In this document: positions 40,701 to 53,472 of the stretch, one piece after another
Position numbering within the stretch: the stretch's first letter is position 1
Layout: each line of letters opens with the position of its first letter
NCBI GenBank assembly: GCA_038496675.1
Contig: CM076669.1
Span: forward strand, 15,942,230-16,006,229
Direction of reading: 5' to 3'
DNA length: 64,000 bases
DNA from: Rachycentron canadum
Taxonomy: Eukaryota > Chordata > Actinopteri > Carangiformes > Rachycentridae
The notes under the pieces: model-generated
Database searches by the model: none
Seen by the model: the letters and a program-made list of their open reading frames with translations, nothing else
What the model was told of the DNA's origin: nothing
Position numbers and translations under genes: made by a program

Positions 40701-40738
40701 TGAGGAGGAAGAAGAGGAGGAGGAGGAGGAGGAGGAGT
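40701..40738 (+). repeat. (GAG)n microsatellite
   Basis: GAGGAGGAAGAAGAGG followed by repeated GAG units, upstream of the SLC26A5 coding start. Confidence 0.9.
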
Positions 40739-41162
40739 GGAATAAAGCTGATGCTAAAGCAGACACGTGATAATGTGACTTGTTATCATCCTCAAACTGA
40801 GACAGACCCGTTGGACCAAATCTATTCTGGTGTGTTAGTTCCATGCTAAAAAATAGGCAGCTTGTTTTTCTGTCTGAGCAGAGTGGGACCTGTTGGCCCC
40901 TGCGCATCCCTTTTCCCACCAAACACCCCCCCCCCCCCGAGCTTCTTCCCGTTTGCACTTCATTTCCGTTAGCTAGCTAACGCCCCACTCACGAACAGTG
41001 AGTGAGTGACTTAAGAAATAAATGTAAAACGTCAGACAAATAGCAACACTGAGGCTCAGCTTCACCGGTATTAACGCAGTCCGACCACACTACTACACTC
41101 GCTGTGTCATTTTCTCCTCGGTCCAGCATTCATGCTGAATCAAAGATGCTAAAGAGCCTTAC

Positions 41163-41400
41163 CTCCGTCCTCCTCCAGCTCCTGTGAGGCTGCTGCCGGC
41201 GGAGGGACGACGTCCGCTTACAAATTAACTTTTTTAGTTGGCGTTTAACGGCGGGAGCGACCTTTAATGACAGCAGTAGCGACCGTTTATGAGACACCAA
41301 AGACGATACACGCCGGAAAGATGACTTACTCAACAGTGGAATTCACATCCACTTTCCGGTCTGCAAAGATGAGCCTCACGCATGCGCTCTAGCTAGTTTG
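41163..41400 (-). promoter_or_regulatory. Probable SLC26A5 non-coding exon 1 and promoter
   Basis: A GC-richer block containing ETS-type TTTCCGG (41353-41359) and a strong NRF-1-type palindrome CGCATGCGC (41379-41387). On minus the sequence ends in GGACGGAG|GTAAGG, a good donor at 41162, and CCCCTGAGCAG near 40425-40435 offers an acceptor about 150 bases before the ATG at 40277. A 5'-UTR intron of roughly 730 bases is inferred. A second donor-like GTTGA|GTAAGT sits near 41325. Confidence 0.5.
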
Positions 41401-42604
41401 TAGTCCTAACGTGTGTGGCTTTCCAAAGCAAGTTCCCCATGTTTAGTTGATAGTTATAGATAGGACTCATTATTTACCTGTAAATCAAAGGTGTTAGCTT
41501 TTTATTTTAAAGCAGACCGATGTGTTGTATAGATGTTGAAATGATTCTTAAAGGGTATTGGGTTGGGGACATTATCTTTATTATATTCATTCAATTATTA
41601 AAATTAGTTTGAAGTGAATGCAAATCCTACACCTATTCTCATTGTTTATCAGAATAACGGAGAAGTGGAAACCCTAATACAAATGCAACAAAACGTTGTG
41701 TTGACTCAAGAATTATTCAGGACACATGGAGAGGAGCCCATGAACTAGTAGTTCTATAGTTTGACATTTTTCAGGATAACCATCAAGGCTAATTTCATAT
41801 ACTGACATATATATCTAGCCCATACCAATATGTATGTTTATGTCCTTATGTTGTAGACATATAAGAACTATATATCCATCCCAAAGCCTGTCCTATAGCC
41901 TATAGTTTGAGACCACTTTCCCAGAATGGGAAAATAACATTCATATTAGGATATAGAATTTTTCTGTATGTTGTTTGAATAAACTGCTTGTAAAATAAGA
42001 TATACAACATATATTTAACATATATAATTGCCACATGTTATAACATGCAAATTAATCAGATTGATATTTTATCTTTATATTTTTATTGATTATATCTGCA
42101 CATGCATATTTTAGTATGGATATATGTTATAGCATTATATCATTATATACCTAGAAACTGTATATGTGTAGTAAATCTATTTTGCCCTATAGGTGACATG
42201 TATGACAACATTGCTCTTGCTATATAGATCTATAGCCATGTCATATGTTACATTCCTGTATGGGCACCTTTCCACCTAATTTTTATTGGTTGGCTCTGCG
42301 ATGATATGAAATCTTTGGTAGACCTAAAATGATCACAGAGTCAGGCTTGTAAAAGTAGCGTCAGAGTGAGAGCTCGCTGTGTTAGGGGCTCTGTGTCTGG
42401 GGCAGGGAGCCTGAGGATGACAGCAGAGCACGTGTCTGGTGTGTGGTCGTGACCGGGGGCCCCCCTGCCCCCGCCCCTGTGCTCCGCCGGACTCATTACA
42501 ACGTTGTTCCCCAACATTTGAATGAATTATGACCACAGAAGGTTTCGCTTTTGCACTTAGCTCCATTTACCGTAACACACGTCCCGAAGAGCTTCCCCAC
42601 ACAC

Positions 42605-42631
42605 GATGATGATGATGATGATGATGATGAG
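42605..42631 (+). repeat. (GAT)n microsatellite
   Basis: Nine GAT units. Confidence 0.95.
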
Positions 42632-42827
42632 TGGTTTTATATTAGATAGTTGAAGGTTTGTTTTGCTTCTGAGTGAATCCACATTAAGATCATCTGTAAC
42701 TAATTATTCATGAATTCCACCACAAAACAGCTAATTACAAAAGTCATTGATTATAATAATAAATTTGTCCCTCTGTTGTGCCAATTAAATATATTTGGCC
42801 TCAACTAAGAGTAAAATACAATGTACA

Positions 42828-42852
42828 GTTTATATCTATTTATCTATCTATC

Positions 42853-42883
<31 letters not shown>

Positions 42884-42887
42884 AAAC
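42828..42887. repeat. Palindromic TATC/GATA repeat
   Basis: TATC units switch at the centre TCTAGA to GATA units, and the flanks GTTTATATC and GATATAAAC also mirror each other, giving a roughly 60-base near-perfect palindrome. Confidence 0.9.
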
Positions 42888-45038
42888 ATAATGATATTTA
42901 GTGTAGACAGTATTAGATTAGTTTATGCTGTGATCTGTTGTTGCTGTATTAACATCTTGTTTCCATCAGGGGGCAATAACAGTCAAAGGGTTAACCAGCT
43001 TCCTGAAGAGATTTAGAGTTTAAACACAAGACATGTTTTTCATGTGTTCAACTGAACCCACTGGCAATAGAAAAAGGTAAAATTATTTTTATATATTTCT
43101 TTTTACATATTTTGAAAGTTTATTGATTTTATCTTTTGTTAATTCCTGCTTGTATTTCCACATATTTTTCTTATAGTCCTTAAAATATAAAAGTATTCAT
43201 ATGTACATGTATATACAGTATATAAATGTAACTGAGCATTTTTTTATTCACATGAAAACTAACTCACAATTAAGATGTTAAAATGCTGCTGTTAGGTCAG
43301 TTACACATTTTTGTGTGAAAAGATGAATTATGTATTTTAATTTGGAAAACTGAGCTGTGCCCTCTCCTGATGATAAAACAAATAAAACAACAGATTTGGC
43401 CTTTAGTGTTGATTATGTTTCAATGAATCCAGGAGTCAGCAGTCCTGAGTGAGTCTCACAATGACATATTATTTCTGTGCTTTATGCCAAAATATGCATT
43501 AAAAATAAAAGACTGAAATATTAGGTGAAATTTTCATTTAGAGAAAATTAAGTTAAGTTAAGATAAAGTAGCAAAGCACTACAATTTGAGTCAGTTTAAA
43601 ATGGCCCTGAATGTAATAAATGGAAGACAAATGGGAGACTTTTTGAGTCATATTTGAAAGTAGCAGTGTCACCACTGGTTGTCGGGCTCCGACATCCTGA
43701 GGATCACTGCAGGGAGATCAAGTCAAGTAAATCTTATTTTTGGGGCACATTTAAACACAGCATGATCTCACCAGAGTCCTGTATAGGGGACATTAAAATA
43801 GAGAAAAATTGTGTCACACAAATGTATAAAATAAGACACAAACACAAGAAAAATAATAGTATAGTATTTACAGAAACATAAAAATCTAAACAAAAAAAAA
43901 AGACTGATCACCTTGTGGTTGTCACTCAGACTGGTTTGTTGTTACAACCCTGTTTATCCAGAGTCATATAAAATATCAACATCTTGTATGAAATTTTGCC
44001 AAAACTGCAGTGTGAAGACTTGAGTTATGGCTAAATTGATTTTTTTTTTTTTCTTGTGATCTTGACCTCTGACCTCTAAAATCTAATCAGGTCATCTTCA
44101 AGACATTAGTGAGATATCATGAGAATGGGACAGACATACAACCTGAATCATAATAATACCAAGAAACAGCAAGGACCAAATACACAATTATGAAGATGAC
44201 AGCAGACTAAATGGTTCGTGAAACAAACAAAAGTGTCTTTAAAATAGAGATGAGGAGAGCACACCTAATATCTGATGGTGATGTTTTGCAGAAGTCACTA
44301 CAAAAGCTCTGGCACCTTTTAGCTTTTGATTGACTACAGTTCAGCTGCCTCCGTCCCTGCTTTCGTCTCAGTCAGTCAGTGAAGAGGGAATCAGTGCTGG
44401 CTGTTTGCTGGATGGACTCAAGAGTCTTGTTGAACTTTGTAAAACCTTCACCAAACTGCCTCAATTGCAGTGAGTGGCTGTGTGCTTCACATCACTGCCT
44501 GTCTTGTTACTGCTGTATTTACTGTCGGGAAGTCGCTACACTGATAGATCTTCCTGGTTCCTGTTGTGTTTCATAATTAAATTGCTGGCTGTAGCAGGTA
44601 AAGTGTCTGGAAACACAACACACAGGTAAATAAGATCTAATGAAGTAATCGTTGAGTCTGACGATCAGGTGTGATTATACTGTGTTATGTTACTATGTGT
44701 TATGTTCTGTGGGATTGTAAAAACATTATTTAAAGCTACTTAAATTAGATAATTGGTGTCATGATGCAACTTCATCGAGTCCTAATTTCCTGATGGTTGT
44801 GTTTGTTGGATGGTAGATTTGTTTTGCTGAACTTTGACCCCGTTGACCTCTTTCTGTTGGTGTTAATGGTTGACTGGCTGATTGGAAATCAAACAATCAC
44901 TTCCACAGTGGTACAATTTAAAGCTATAAAGACACAAATGACAATAATTAGTTTCACTGTGTGTCAATCTCGAACCAATAAATAAGTTGTGTTTTGTAAT
45001 GCACTCATTTTTGTTGCATTGACCACTGACACCAGCAG

Positions 45039-45260
45039 TCAGTGGCGGTTCTAGCTTGTGTGGCGCCGTGGGCAAACCACCACCACCCAGCACCATTGTC
45101 TGGAGCACTTCCTGTTCCTTTTCCTCACTTTGTTTATTTTTTTTAATTGGTATAACTGCACTCTCACACTGGCTAAGTAACACAACAGACATGTTCAAAT
45201 ATGTGCTGCTGGACATTACAATGTCATTGAGTCCAGTTTATATAGTAATAAATAATTCTA
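45039..45260 (+). mobile_element. Putative DNA-transposon fragment starting CAGTGGCGGTTCTAG
   Basis: CAGTGGCGGTTCTAGC is a start phrase I associate with a common fish non-autonomous DNA element. The other end is not clear, so the boundary at 45260 is a guess. Confidence 0.35.
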
Positions 45261-45357
45261 AATACATGATGATTATATATGAATTATATGTTATTGATAT
45301 TATTTAGTTGCATGTAAATGTTTGGTGTGTTAATATCCACATATGTTCATTTGAGAC

Positions 45358-45560
45358 TTGGGTGGCACAGTGGTGCAGTGGTTTGCACTGTCATTGCAGA
45401 AAGGATCTCGCATGTTCTCCCTGTGCCTGTGTGGGGGAATTGAACAATTGTTTGTCTATATGTCGCCCTGACATGGAGACCTGTCCGGTGTGCACTCCTC
45501 CCTCGCCCAGTGGCAGCTGGGATTGGCTGCAGCGACCCTGCACTGAAGCAGTAGAGATAA
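45358..45560 (+). repeat. Dispersed fish repeat
   Basis: GGGTGGCACAGTGGTGCAGT at the left and GGGATTGGCTGCAGCGACCC near the right are hallmark phrases of a very abundant fish repeat. The right half matches the fragment at 748-835. Confidence 0.6.
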
Positions 45561-46711
45561 TGGATGGGTGGGTTTGTGAAATTAATTCAAGCATGTCTTC
45601 ACGTGGAGTTCAAATTGTGTCATGTCGGGTCTTGTAATATTGGTCATCTGTTGTTAGGGTTAAAGAAGTGTGGATAGAGTAGAGGTGGTAAATCATAAAG
45701 AAACTAATAAATTGAATGTGTGACATCAGTACTGACAAACACAGACAACAACTTCCTCATGTCTCTGCAACATCTGTATCTGTGTCTAAAGTGGCAGCAC
45801 ACTGGGGAGGGCAGTCTTCGTATAAACAAACTAGAGCAGATTTTTTTTACGGTTTCATAAAGTTTTATAGGTGAAAACTTTTCAAAATCATTTTGACCCT
45901 AATCTGAGTCCATACAAACAGTCTAAAGGAACTGGCAATACTGTGATGAAGTGAGCGTTTTGAGAAGGAAGTGTGAAAAACAGAGGTCACATTAACGTGA
46001 GTCCAGAGCAACCTTGAGCCTTATCCTCATCCCAAAGTCTAAGATGCTAATTGGTCTTAAAGATAAAAATACAACAGCACTCACTAACTTTGAGCTTTGA
46101 ATGTGTAGCGCTTCTTCCATTAGCAAACAGAATCAGAAACAAATTGAGACTTGGGAAGAATGATTATTAGATTTTGGGCTCAGGTTAAAGTGCAAGACAC
46201 AGTTGGAAAGTTAAAGCATGGAAAAGCTGTTAGGTCTTGACATAAAGTTTTATATGACGTATTTGACAATTTGATGATATGACAATTTTATGATTCAAAT
46301 ATGAATGATTATTGTCACAAGCTAATAGGCATGGGTCTATAAAATGTGTGACTCACATGTTTAAAGCACATTGGAAAATTTTGTTTTCTTATCTTTAAAC
46401 TACAGAACAGTCCCTCAGAGATTTCAGGAAAGAAAATTCCAACCTTGAATATCAGAACATTATAGTAGCTTTGCTTTAATGATTGTTGATGTTGATGATT
46501 GTTGTGAGATATAATAACCCTGCATCCATCCACTCTCCACTGTGCTCCATACTTGAATGTATGAACCCATGTGAAAAAGTGAAGCTTTTAACTCAACTTT
46601 GATGTGGAGGAAACAGCTGAGAGTAAGCGTCAAAAAGTCTTAAACAATATTTTGAATAACAGATGCAGCATCTCTGCTCATTCTATAAGACCTTAAACAG
46701 AAAGTTATAAT

Positions 46712-46865
46712 ATGACACAAACATATGTCCCTATATTAAGAATGACGTTGCCATACATATAATCTATAAGGGGATCTAATTATATATCTCCTGAATATAT
46801 GGAAATATAGGTTCATAATATGCGGAAACACCTTTAGTAAAATTTGAATATATACAAATATAAAA
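46712..46865 (+). repeat. Diverged AT-rich repeat, member A
   Basis: Shares ordered words with 52147-52300: ATATGTCCCTATATTAAGA, TCTCCTGAATATATGG(A)AATATA, and a CATAATATGC-type tail. Similarity is moderate and was judged by eye. Confidence 0.4.
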
Positions 46866-47128
46866 ACACAATAAAGTACTAATCATAATAAATAATAATT
46901 AAATAACATAACAAATTCCAAGGACATATTTATTTGCAATAATGTTCAATTTAATATTTCAATATTCAAACAAGATACGTAATGTGCTTATATATGTTTT
47001 TCTAATTAATTTCTCATTCATTTCAAACATGTCTATCTTCCCATTCAGGGAAAATGGTGTCAGACTTTTGGACCCTACTGTATATAACATCAACATATTA
47101 ACAGATTTTGAAAATAGAAAATAGAAAT

Positions 47129-47283
47129 ACAGGAAAAGTGTATGGAGTATTAAAAACAGGGGGAAAAAGTGGCAAGTATTTAGTGTTTAGGTCACACTAA
47201 ATACTTGCTACTTTAGCCTATTGAAGCTGTTTTTTTCATATTTTTTTTTCATGTTTTTTAATACTGCTACACATTTCCTGCAC
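47129..47283. repeat. Long imperfect hairpin, about 155 bases
   Basis: The outer arms TACAGGAAAAGTGTATGGAG and GTTTTTTAATACTGCTACAC...CCTGCA mirror each other. The inner arms AGTGGCAAGTATTTAGTGT and ACACTAAATACTTGCTACT pair with one mismatch around a 7-base loop. Nearly the whole length folds back; it is a MITE-like palindrome. Confidence 0.75.
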
Positions 47284-47304
47284 ATATGTGTACAGCATCA
47301 AAAG

Positions 47305-47306
<2 letters not shown>

Positions 47307-47332
<26 letters not shown>
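47307..47332 (+). repeat. (TA)n microsatellite
   Basis: Twelve or so TA units. Confidence 0.95.
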
Positions 47333-47340
<8 letters not shown>

Positions 47341-49304
47341 TTACAGAACAAAAGCATAAACATCAAATGTTCACAATGATGCTATGGCTGATGTGATGCA
47401 TTAACACTTTGCATCCTCCTTCTAATGGGCCCCCAGACACCTGAAAACACCCGGAGCGCTGAGGAAAGACAGAGGCGCACAGCTGTTATCTTTTGGTTTG
47501 GATGACCAGTTATCTTTATCTTTTAGCTGCAAATATGTCTCTAATAACCAGAAGGAAAGGAATTCAATCACCTGCCAAGTAAAGAGCTTAGCATCAGCAA
47601 AACATATTGTACAATTTCATAAACCCAATGTTTTATGGCTGAGTTGGTATTGTGTGAAATATGCTAGGCCACCTTCCCAGACAGAGTTAGATAAAGCAAT
47701 TAAACAATTATCTTAGCTTAACATTTAGCCTGAAGGTAATCACATTCACAAGGCATTTTGTACATTTGGTCAGGATGTCATGAAGAAATGATACAACTGT
47801 AAAGTTGAATTCATAAGGAATAGTGTTAATTTTATTCATTTATTATTCATTTTGGCATTTCCTCACCAGCTAACTAATTGTTTTTGTTTTGCAAATATTA
47901 CTTTACCTTTCACCCTTTACTTTTTGCTTTTGGTCTTGAATTTCTGAGGAATCTTCTTGCAAACAGCAATGTTATTTTTAGCCATTATTCATTAATATAT
48001 TATTAGAAAATTCATTCTATTTGTAGGGATTTGTAAGGATTTTGTCAAATGTATGCTTGCCTTTACACAAATGTGACATTTTGATGTGTTCAGCAATTTG
48101 TGCCTCCAGGTAGAAAGTCTGAATACTTTCTTTTTCTTCATAATTTCACAGTTTCAGGAAACCTCTTGGGTTTTTTTAATGGTTCAGAAATTAAAAGTTC
48201 TCCTAACAACCTTTAAAGCTATACCCAAGGAGAAATTTAAGTGGAATCCTGGGAACACTGGAGAGGTTCTGCCCTGACTCACTGGATTATGACCCAAAGA
48301 TTGGTAATAGCAAACTTATGTCACATTTACGCCACAGTGAATCTCTTTGTTGAGCTGTTTCATTCAGGAGTCAACTGACTGGACATAACTTAACTGTTAT
48401 GTTTGTTCTTTTCTGTTATTATTGATTTCTCTCAGCTCACATGAACCTGTGAACTTTGTAGAAAGCTCGGTTTACTCTGTCCTCAAACGTGACTGCTACA
48501 GCTGCTGCACAGGAACACTGCACCACACTAGCATTAGTCACAGAAGCAAAAATGCTCACATACACAGCTTAAACGTACACCACGGCAGTCTGTGGTCCTT
48601 TGGTGATTTTGTGTGAACACTTCTGCAGTTTCTGGTGAATCTGCAAAGATATAAAGCCAAGACTTAGCGAAATATTACATCAACTTTAAAGACACTTGGA
48701 GGCCTGATCATGAGTTGAGTGACCTGTCTACTTCAGTAAGTGACATTTTAACTGTTCAATATTTTCACTTTCTCTGCATCCTCCTGTGACCTGCTGAACA
48801 GAGGCATTTTGGTTCAAATCATCAGAAAATATTAACTTAATTATTAGTTATGATCCATTGTCATTAATATTTAATGCATCTATTATCATCATCAGCAGCA
48901 TATCTAAGATTAGTAAATAGTTCTGTTGACTGCCAGCATTACTTCTACAGGTGGTTGTAAGTATTTATTACCTGTGATGGGTTTAAAGTCTGTGTCATAA
49001 AAACACTTTTCATCTGTCCAGCCTCATTGTTGACCATCCAGAACGTACAGGGGTTTTTTTCTGCATATCTTCGTCAAATCTTGGCTTCTTGTTGTGGATC
49101 GTGAACATTTGTGATTCCCCTAAAATTCCCACAAAACTGTCAGTTATCTGTATTGTGTCTCTCAAATTGTAAATTATATATTCAGATCAATATATAAAAT
49201 TATATTCAGAACAATCCTGAATGTGTGAGTGAACTTCCCACCCTCCTTGATAACAGTGCACAATGGAGCATTAAGAGGACACATGTTTTAGATTTTCCTA
49301 TGTT

Positions 49305-49395
49305 TTCTCTGAAGAAACCAAAAATCATCTCAGTGTAGTTTTACATCTCCTCTCTCAGGCTTCTCAATCAGCCAACCAGAAAATGTTTCTTCTAA
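49305..49395 (+). mobile_element. TTAAAGGTCCC hairpin element, copy 9 (fragment)
   Basis: AACCAAAAATCATCTCAGTG, TAGTTTTACATCTCCTCTCT and CAATCAGCCAACCAGAAAA are the family's left-half words; the ends are lost. Confidence 0.55.
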
Positions 49396-51146
49396 TATAT
49401 TTCCAAATAATCAACTTAATAACAACTGAATTCCATTTAGCTGCTACAGTTTCCTAGTATTGTTTACACTTAAAAGTCTTTACTGTACTGTCACTGTCAT
49501 GACTTAGTTGGAAACATGAACAGAACAAACCCATTGCTATAGTTATTAGTAATTAAATACCTGTACTTTTCCTACAACAACCGGTCATACTGTCTGCAAG
49601 AAAAAAGGTCCAAACAGCTCACATTTCTGTTGACACAGCAGGCCTGGACAGATGACTCAATTGAATAGCTAAAGAGTTGTTTTGATGCCACTGAATAGGT
49701 TTCATTTGACTCATTACTCAGTGATCAAAGTAATCATCAGTTTCCCTCTGAACTGATAACCTTCACTATCACCAGCTATCTAAACTTAGACTACCCTATA
49801 TATACTTACATGTGTCATAAGGCTACAACATACCTGAAGTGCCCGTGTAGTTTTTTGATAGAACCACTGAACCATAAGCCCAAATCTACCTGGACGTCTT
49901 TGGCAGAACTCACATTGCGTCAGGTGTAAATCCAGCATCAGTAGTTTGGCTGGTTTGGGTTGGTTACTCTTACAGTCACTTGTACCAGTATAGATGAGGG
50001 GCAGTGAATGCAGGCTATACTTTAGAGCAAATGGTTAAAGGATGCTGCTCTTGGAGAGGATGGACAGGATAAAGGGCAGTAATGACTAGATGAAAGGTGA
50101 AAGGTGTACCCCCAATCCTTTACCTTCTTTTTTGAATAAAAACTGACCTGTGTTGGACTGATGAACACCTTTCTCTCTCAGTAAAAAATCTAACTTAAAT
50201 TACTAAACTAAATTACAAGATTTCAGTGAATTTTTTTCTTAGTGGTGGTCACTTTAAAGAGGTGGTGCAGTGGTTTGAAAGTCAATTGCCTGGCTATAAA
50301 GTTGGAAGAGAGACATGAAAAAATGGCTCAACTTTATGCAGGAGATGCTGAAATATCCTGATTTTTAGTCCCTCGTAGAGATCAAACCTTGAATTCTACA
50401 TTTCCCATGATGCAACACAAAAGCTTATTTCATTAGGCTTCCTGTACTTGGAAAGCGCCCACAGAAACACCACACCTCAATTTGTAATGTAAAGCCAGAT
50501 AATCCTGATGACAATATCAGAGTTATAATCTCAGACTTTTAAAAACTCCTCCTGATACCGATAGTATTGATGCTTTTACCTGTCGACGCAAGTAGTGTCA
50601 TACTCTCTATGGGTTTTCAACATTTGTGTTTCCTTTAAGTGTTTTTCTTGTTGGAATACAATTCCCAAAATACCTCAGTTTCACTCATGAAGCATCCCTT
50701 GGAAACAGGAAGGAGCTGCTGTTTAGGTGTCTCTTCAGAAAGATGGTGCATTTTTACGTCAGTCTTACGGAAACACTTTATCCTACAAATTATGTTCATA
50801 TTAGCCAATATGTTTTGTATGGATCAAAATCAGTGGCTGGATTATGTTCAGAGGCAACAACAGTCAACACGGGCTCCAGGAGGCCGTTGAGGTGGATCGT
50901 GGGTTTCTAAAGCACATGAAGGTCACACCAGAGGCTCCATCCAGTCCTGTGAGCAGATAAACATAGCTTTGATTAAATTAAAATGCATATAATGTGTTGG
51001 ACACCACTGAGAGCTGTGAGTACCTAAACATTCATATCATTGTGTGAGATTCCTTATTTTGGTGGACAACAAATACCCTGTTGGTGAACATTTTACAGAT
51101 GTTCACCAGTGTTCACTGTCCTGTGAACTGTGGACTGTTGAAGTCC

Positions 51147-51472
51147 AGCGGCTTCAGAAAATATTTGGAACCCTTCACTTTTTGCACATTTCATTATATT
51201 ATAGATTTTTAACGGATAAATGACCATTGTTGCCCATAAATCTACACATAGTAACAAAGTGACAAATAGACATGTTTTAATTTTTTTTTTGCAGTTTAAT
51301 AAAGATCAAAATCTTATTTACAAGATTTTGCCCCAGAGTGTGGTCAGATGCTTCCTGTTTGCTTCATTTATCCTCGAGACATGTCTGGAGTCAAACTGTG
51401 GTGAACTGAATTGACTGAACATAGTTTGGAAAGGCAGCAGTCTGAATACTTTCTGAAGCCATTGAAAACGAA
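51147..51472 (+). mobile_element. Degenerate Tc1-like element
   Basis: The left end GCGGCTTCAGAAAATATTTGGA and the right end CAGTCTGAATACTTTCTGAAGCC are inverted copies of the Tc1-type phrase GGCTTCAGAAAGTATTCAGAC. Internal CCTTCACTTTTTGCACATTT and TAGTTTGGAAAGGCA are also family words. It is internally deleted, with no transposase frame. Confidence 0.65.
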
Positions 51473-52029
51473 CAATGTATCCTTGTTGGTCCTGTTTTTG
51501 CTGTCGTGGTTTAGTTGTATAAAAATGTCATTTCTAGGAGACAGGGTTGAAATAGGACAGTCCCTCCAACCTACTTTTCCTTGACTTTACATCCGTACTA
51601 TTTGTCTCACCTCATCCTGTTCACAGCGGGAGGTCAGTCCTGGACACTCTGTGCTTCAAGTTACCGCTTGTTCTTGTTCTCTCGTTGTTGTCTGGAATTT
51701 GCAGATTTTTGAAGAAAAAAACAGGTCAAGCATTAATGACGTTCGTGTTGGTTCTTCTTTCCCTATAAGTTGTAACAAAGTGTTAATGAGGCCGGCTGAT
51801 GAGACGTTTACTTGCTGACCCTGCTGTCCTACGTTTTGCTGTAATTTGCAGTAACAGTACAACCTCTGCTGTCTGATAAGGAAGTGTTAGCACGCACATG
51901 CACAGGGAGCATCTTATTTGATGATCCACAGATGCATACATTTGATAGTGATACAGTACAGTTTACTTGTTGCTTTGCTATTTCCTTTACATATCTGTTT
52001 ATTACAAATTATTTTCTTCATTAGAATTA

Positions 52030-52049
52030 GTGGGGGGGGGGGGGGGGGG
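52030..52049 (+). repeat. Poly(G) run
   Basis: About twenty consecutive G bases. Confidence 0.95.
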
Positions 52050-52146
52050 TTTATAAAGTGCTTCTTACATGGAGTACATGTATTGTCATCTGTGAGTGTG
52101 AATCATTAATATATTATCTATTGTTTTGTCACTCCTCATTATCATT

Positions 52147-52300
52147 TAAAATATAATATGATGTATATGCCTCTATATCAAGAGTGATGTCCCCATATAT
52201 GTCACTTATATTATTATCACATATATACATCCTCTGAATATATGACAATATAAGTCTATAGCATTTAATGAAATACCCATAGGACAATTTGTGTATTTAA
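52147..52300 (+). repeat. Diverged AT-rich repeat, member B
   Basis: Partner of 46712-46865: ATGCCTCTATATCAAGAGTG, CATCCTCTGAATATATGACA and ATAAGTCTATAGCATTTAAT occur in the same order. Confidence 0.4.
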
Positions 52301-53420
52301 ATATAATCAAGTGTCAACCCACTGTGACGTCACCTACTGGTTTGTGAGCTGCTGTTTTGAAGCCTTTTCAGTGACTGTCACCATCTTGGTTTTTCAAACC
52401 AGAGGAAACCAAATTTGGAGGAGAAGGTGGAGCTGAGGAGGAGTGAGGGATGGATCTGACCTGCTAGCCACACCCCCTAATTCATCCCCTGCTTTCTGGT
52501 CTATTTTCCTCTAAATGGACTACTATTTAAAAAATGAACATCATGTTGTATTGAAGACTTGAAACTAGAGACTGAGACCATAAACTCATTAGGAAAACGT
52601 TTACTGAGCTAATAAATCAAGGGAGAAGTAGGGACATTTTCACATAGACTTCAATACAATCTGACTAACAACCAGTAATAACTAATGCTTTAAAAATGGT
52701 TTAGTGAATGGTCATAGCAACTTGCAGAGAATTATTTTAAAATTAAGAAGAAATAAGTGTATCTTGATACAGATTGTTGAAAGTTAGAACATATTGTTTG
52801 CATATTAAAATTTTGTCCCAAAACTCATTCCTTACATGAAAACATCACACTCACGTGCATACACACACATGCCCGTGAACACACTGTCCTTTCAGGTTCT
52901 TTTTATGAATGGAAATATATGCACATCAAGTGGAAAGTCTTGACCTTGGTGTAACTGACATCAGGTTATTGTTCCAGTGTTTATCAGACATCAATCACTG
53001 TCCTGTGGCTTATCACTCAACGTGGTGTGACAGAACAAAGACTGGCCTGATCGGAGTGCCTGGTTACAGCCATACAATCAGATCACATTGGTTTATTACT
53101 GCCATTTATATGAGGTAGGAATTACACCCAGGTGTTACTGCTCCAGTGTGTGTGGTTACATCTAAACACACACTTTCAGTTAGAAATTCACATATAAACA
53201 TGTATTTAAAAAGGTAGATTTGCATTTTCAGTCTTTGCATGTTCACACACACACACTTTTCCCATGAACCTGGCCTGAACTGTGCATGATCCTCAACAAA
53301 CACCAGGGGCAGGCATCACCTCCACTTAATTCCGAGCAGACACTTCAATAAGGTCATTCACACACTTTCCTGTAATGTTTGCATTCCAGCTGAATCCACT
53401 GAAACCAGTGAGTAACAATG

Positions 53421-53472
53421 CCACACACACACACACACGCACACACACGCACACACACACACACACACACAC
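53421..53472 (+). repeat. (CA)n microsatellite with CG interruptions
   Basis: CA units broken twice by a CG dinucleotide. Confidence 0.95.

Noticed and set aside
42333..42566. 77-codon minus-strand frame across the GC-rich island
   Set aside because: Arg/Pro/His-rich composition typical of translated GC-rich non-coding DNA; no splice sites or family match.
50626..50910. Two overlapping plus-strand frames
   Set aside because: They overlap in different phases without motif or splice support.
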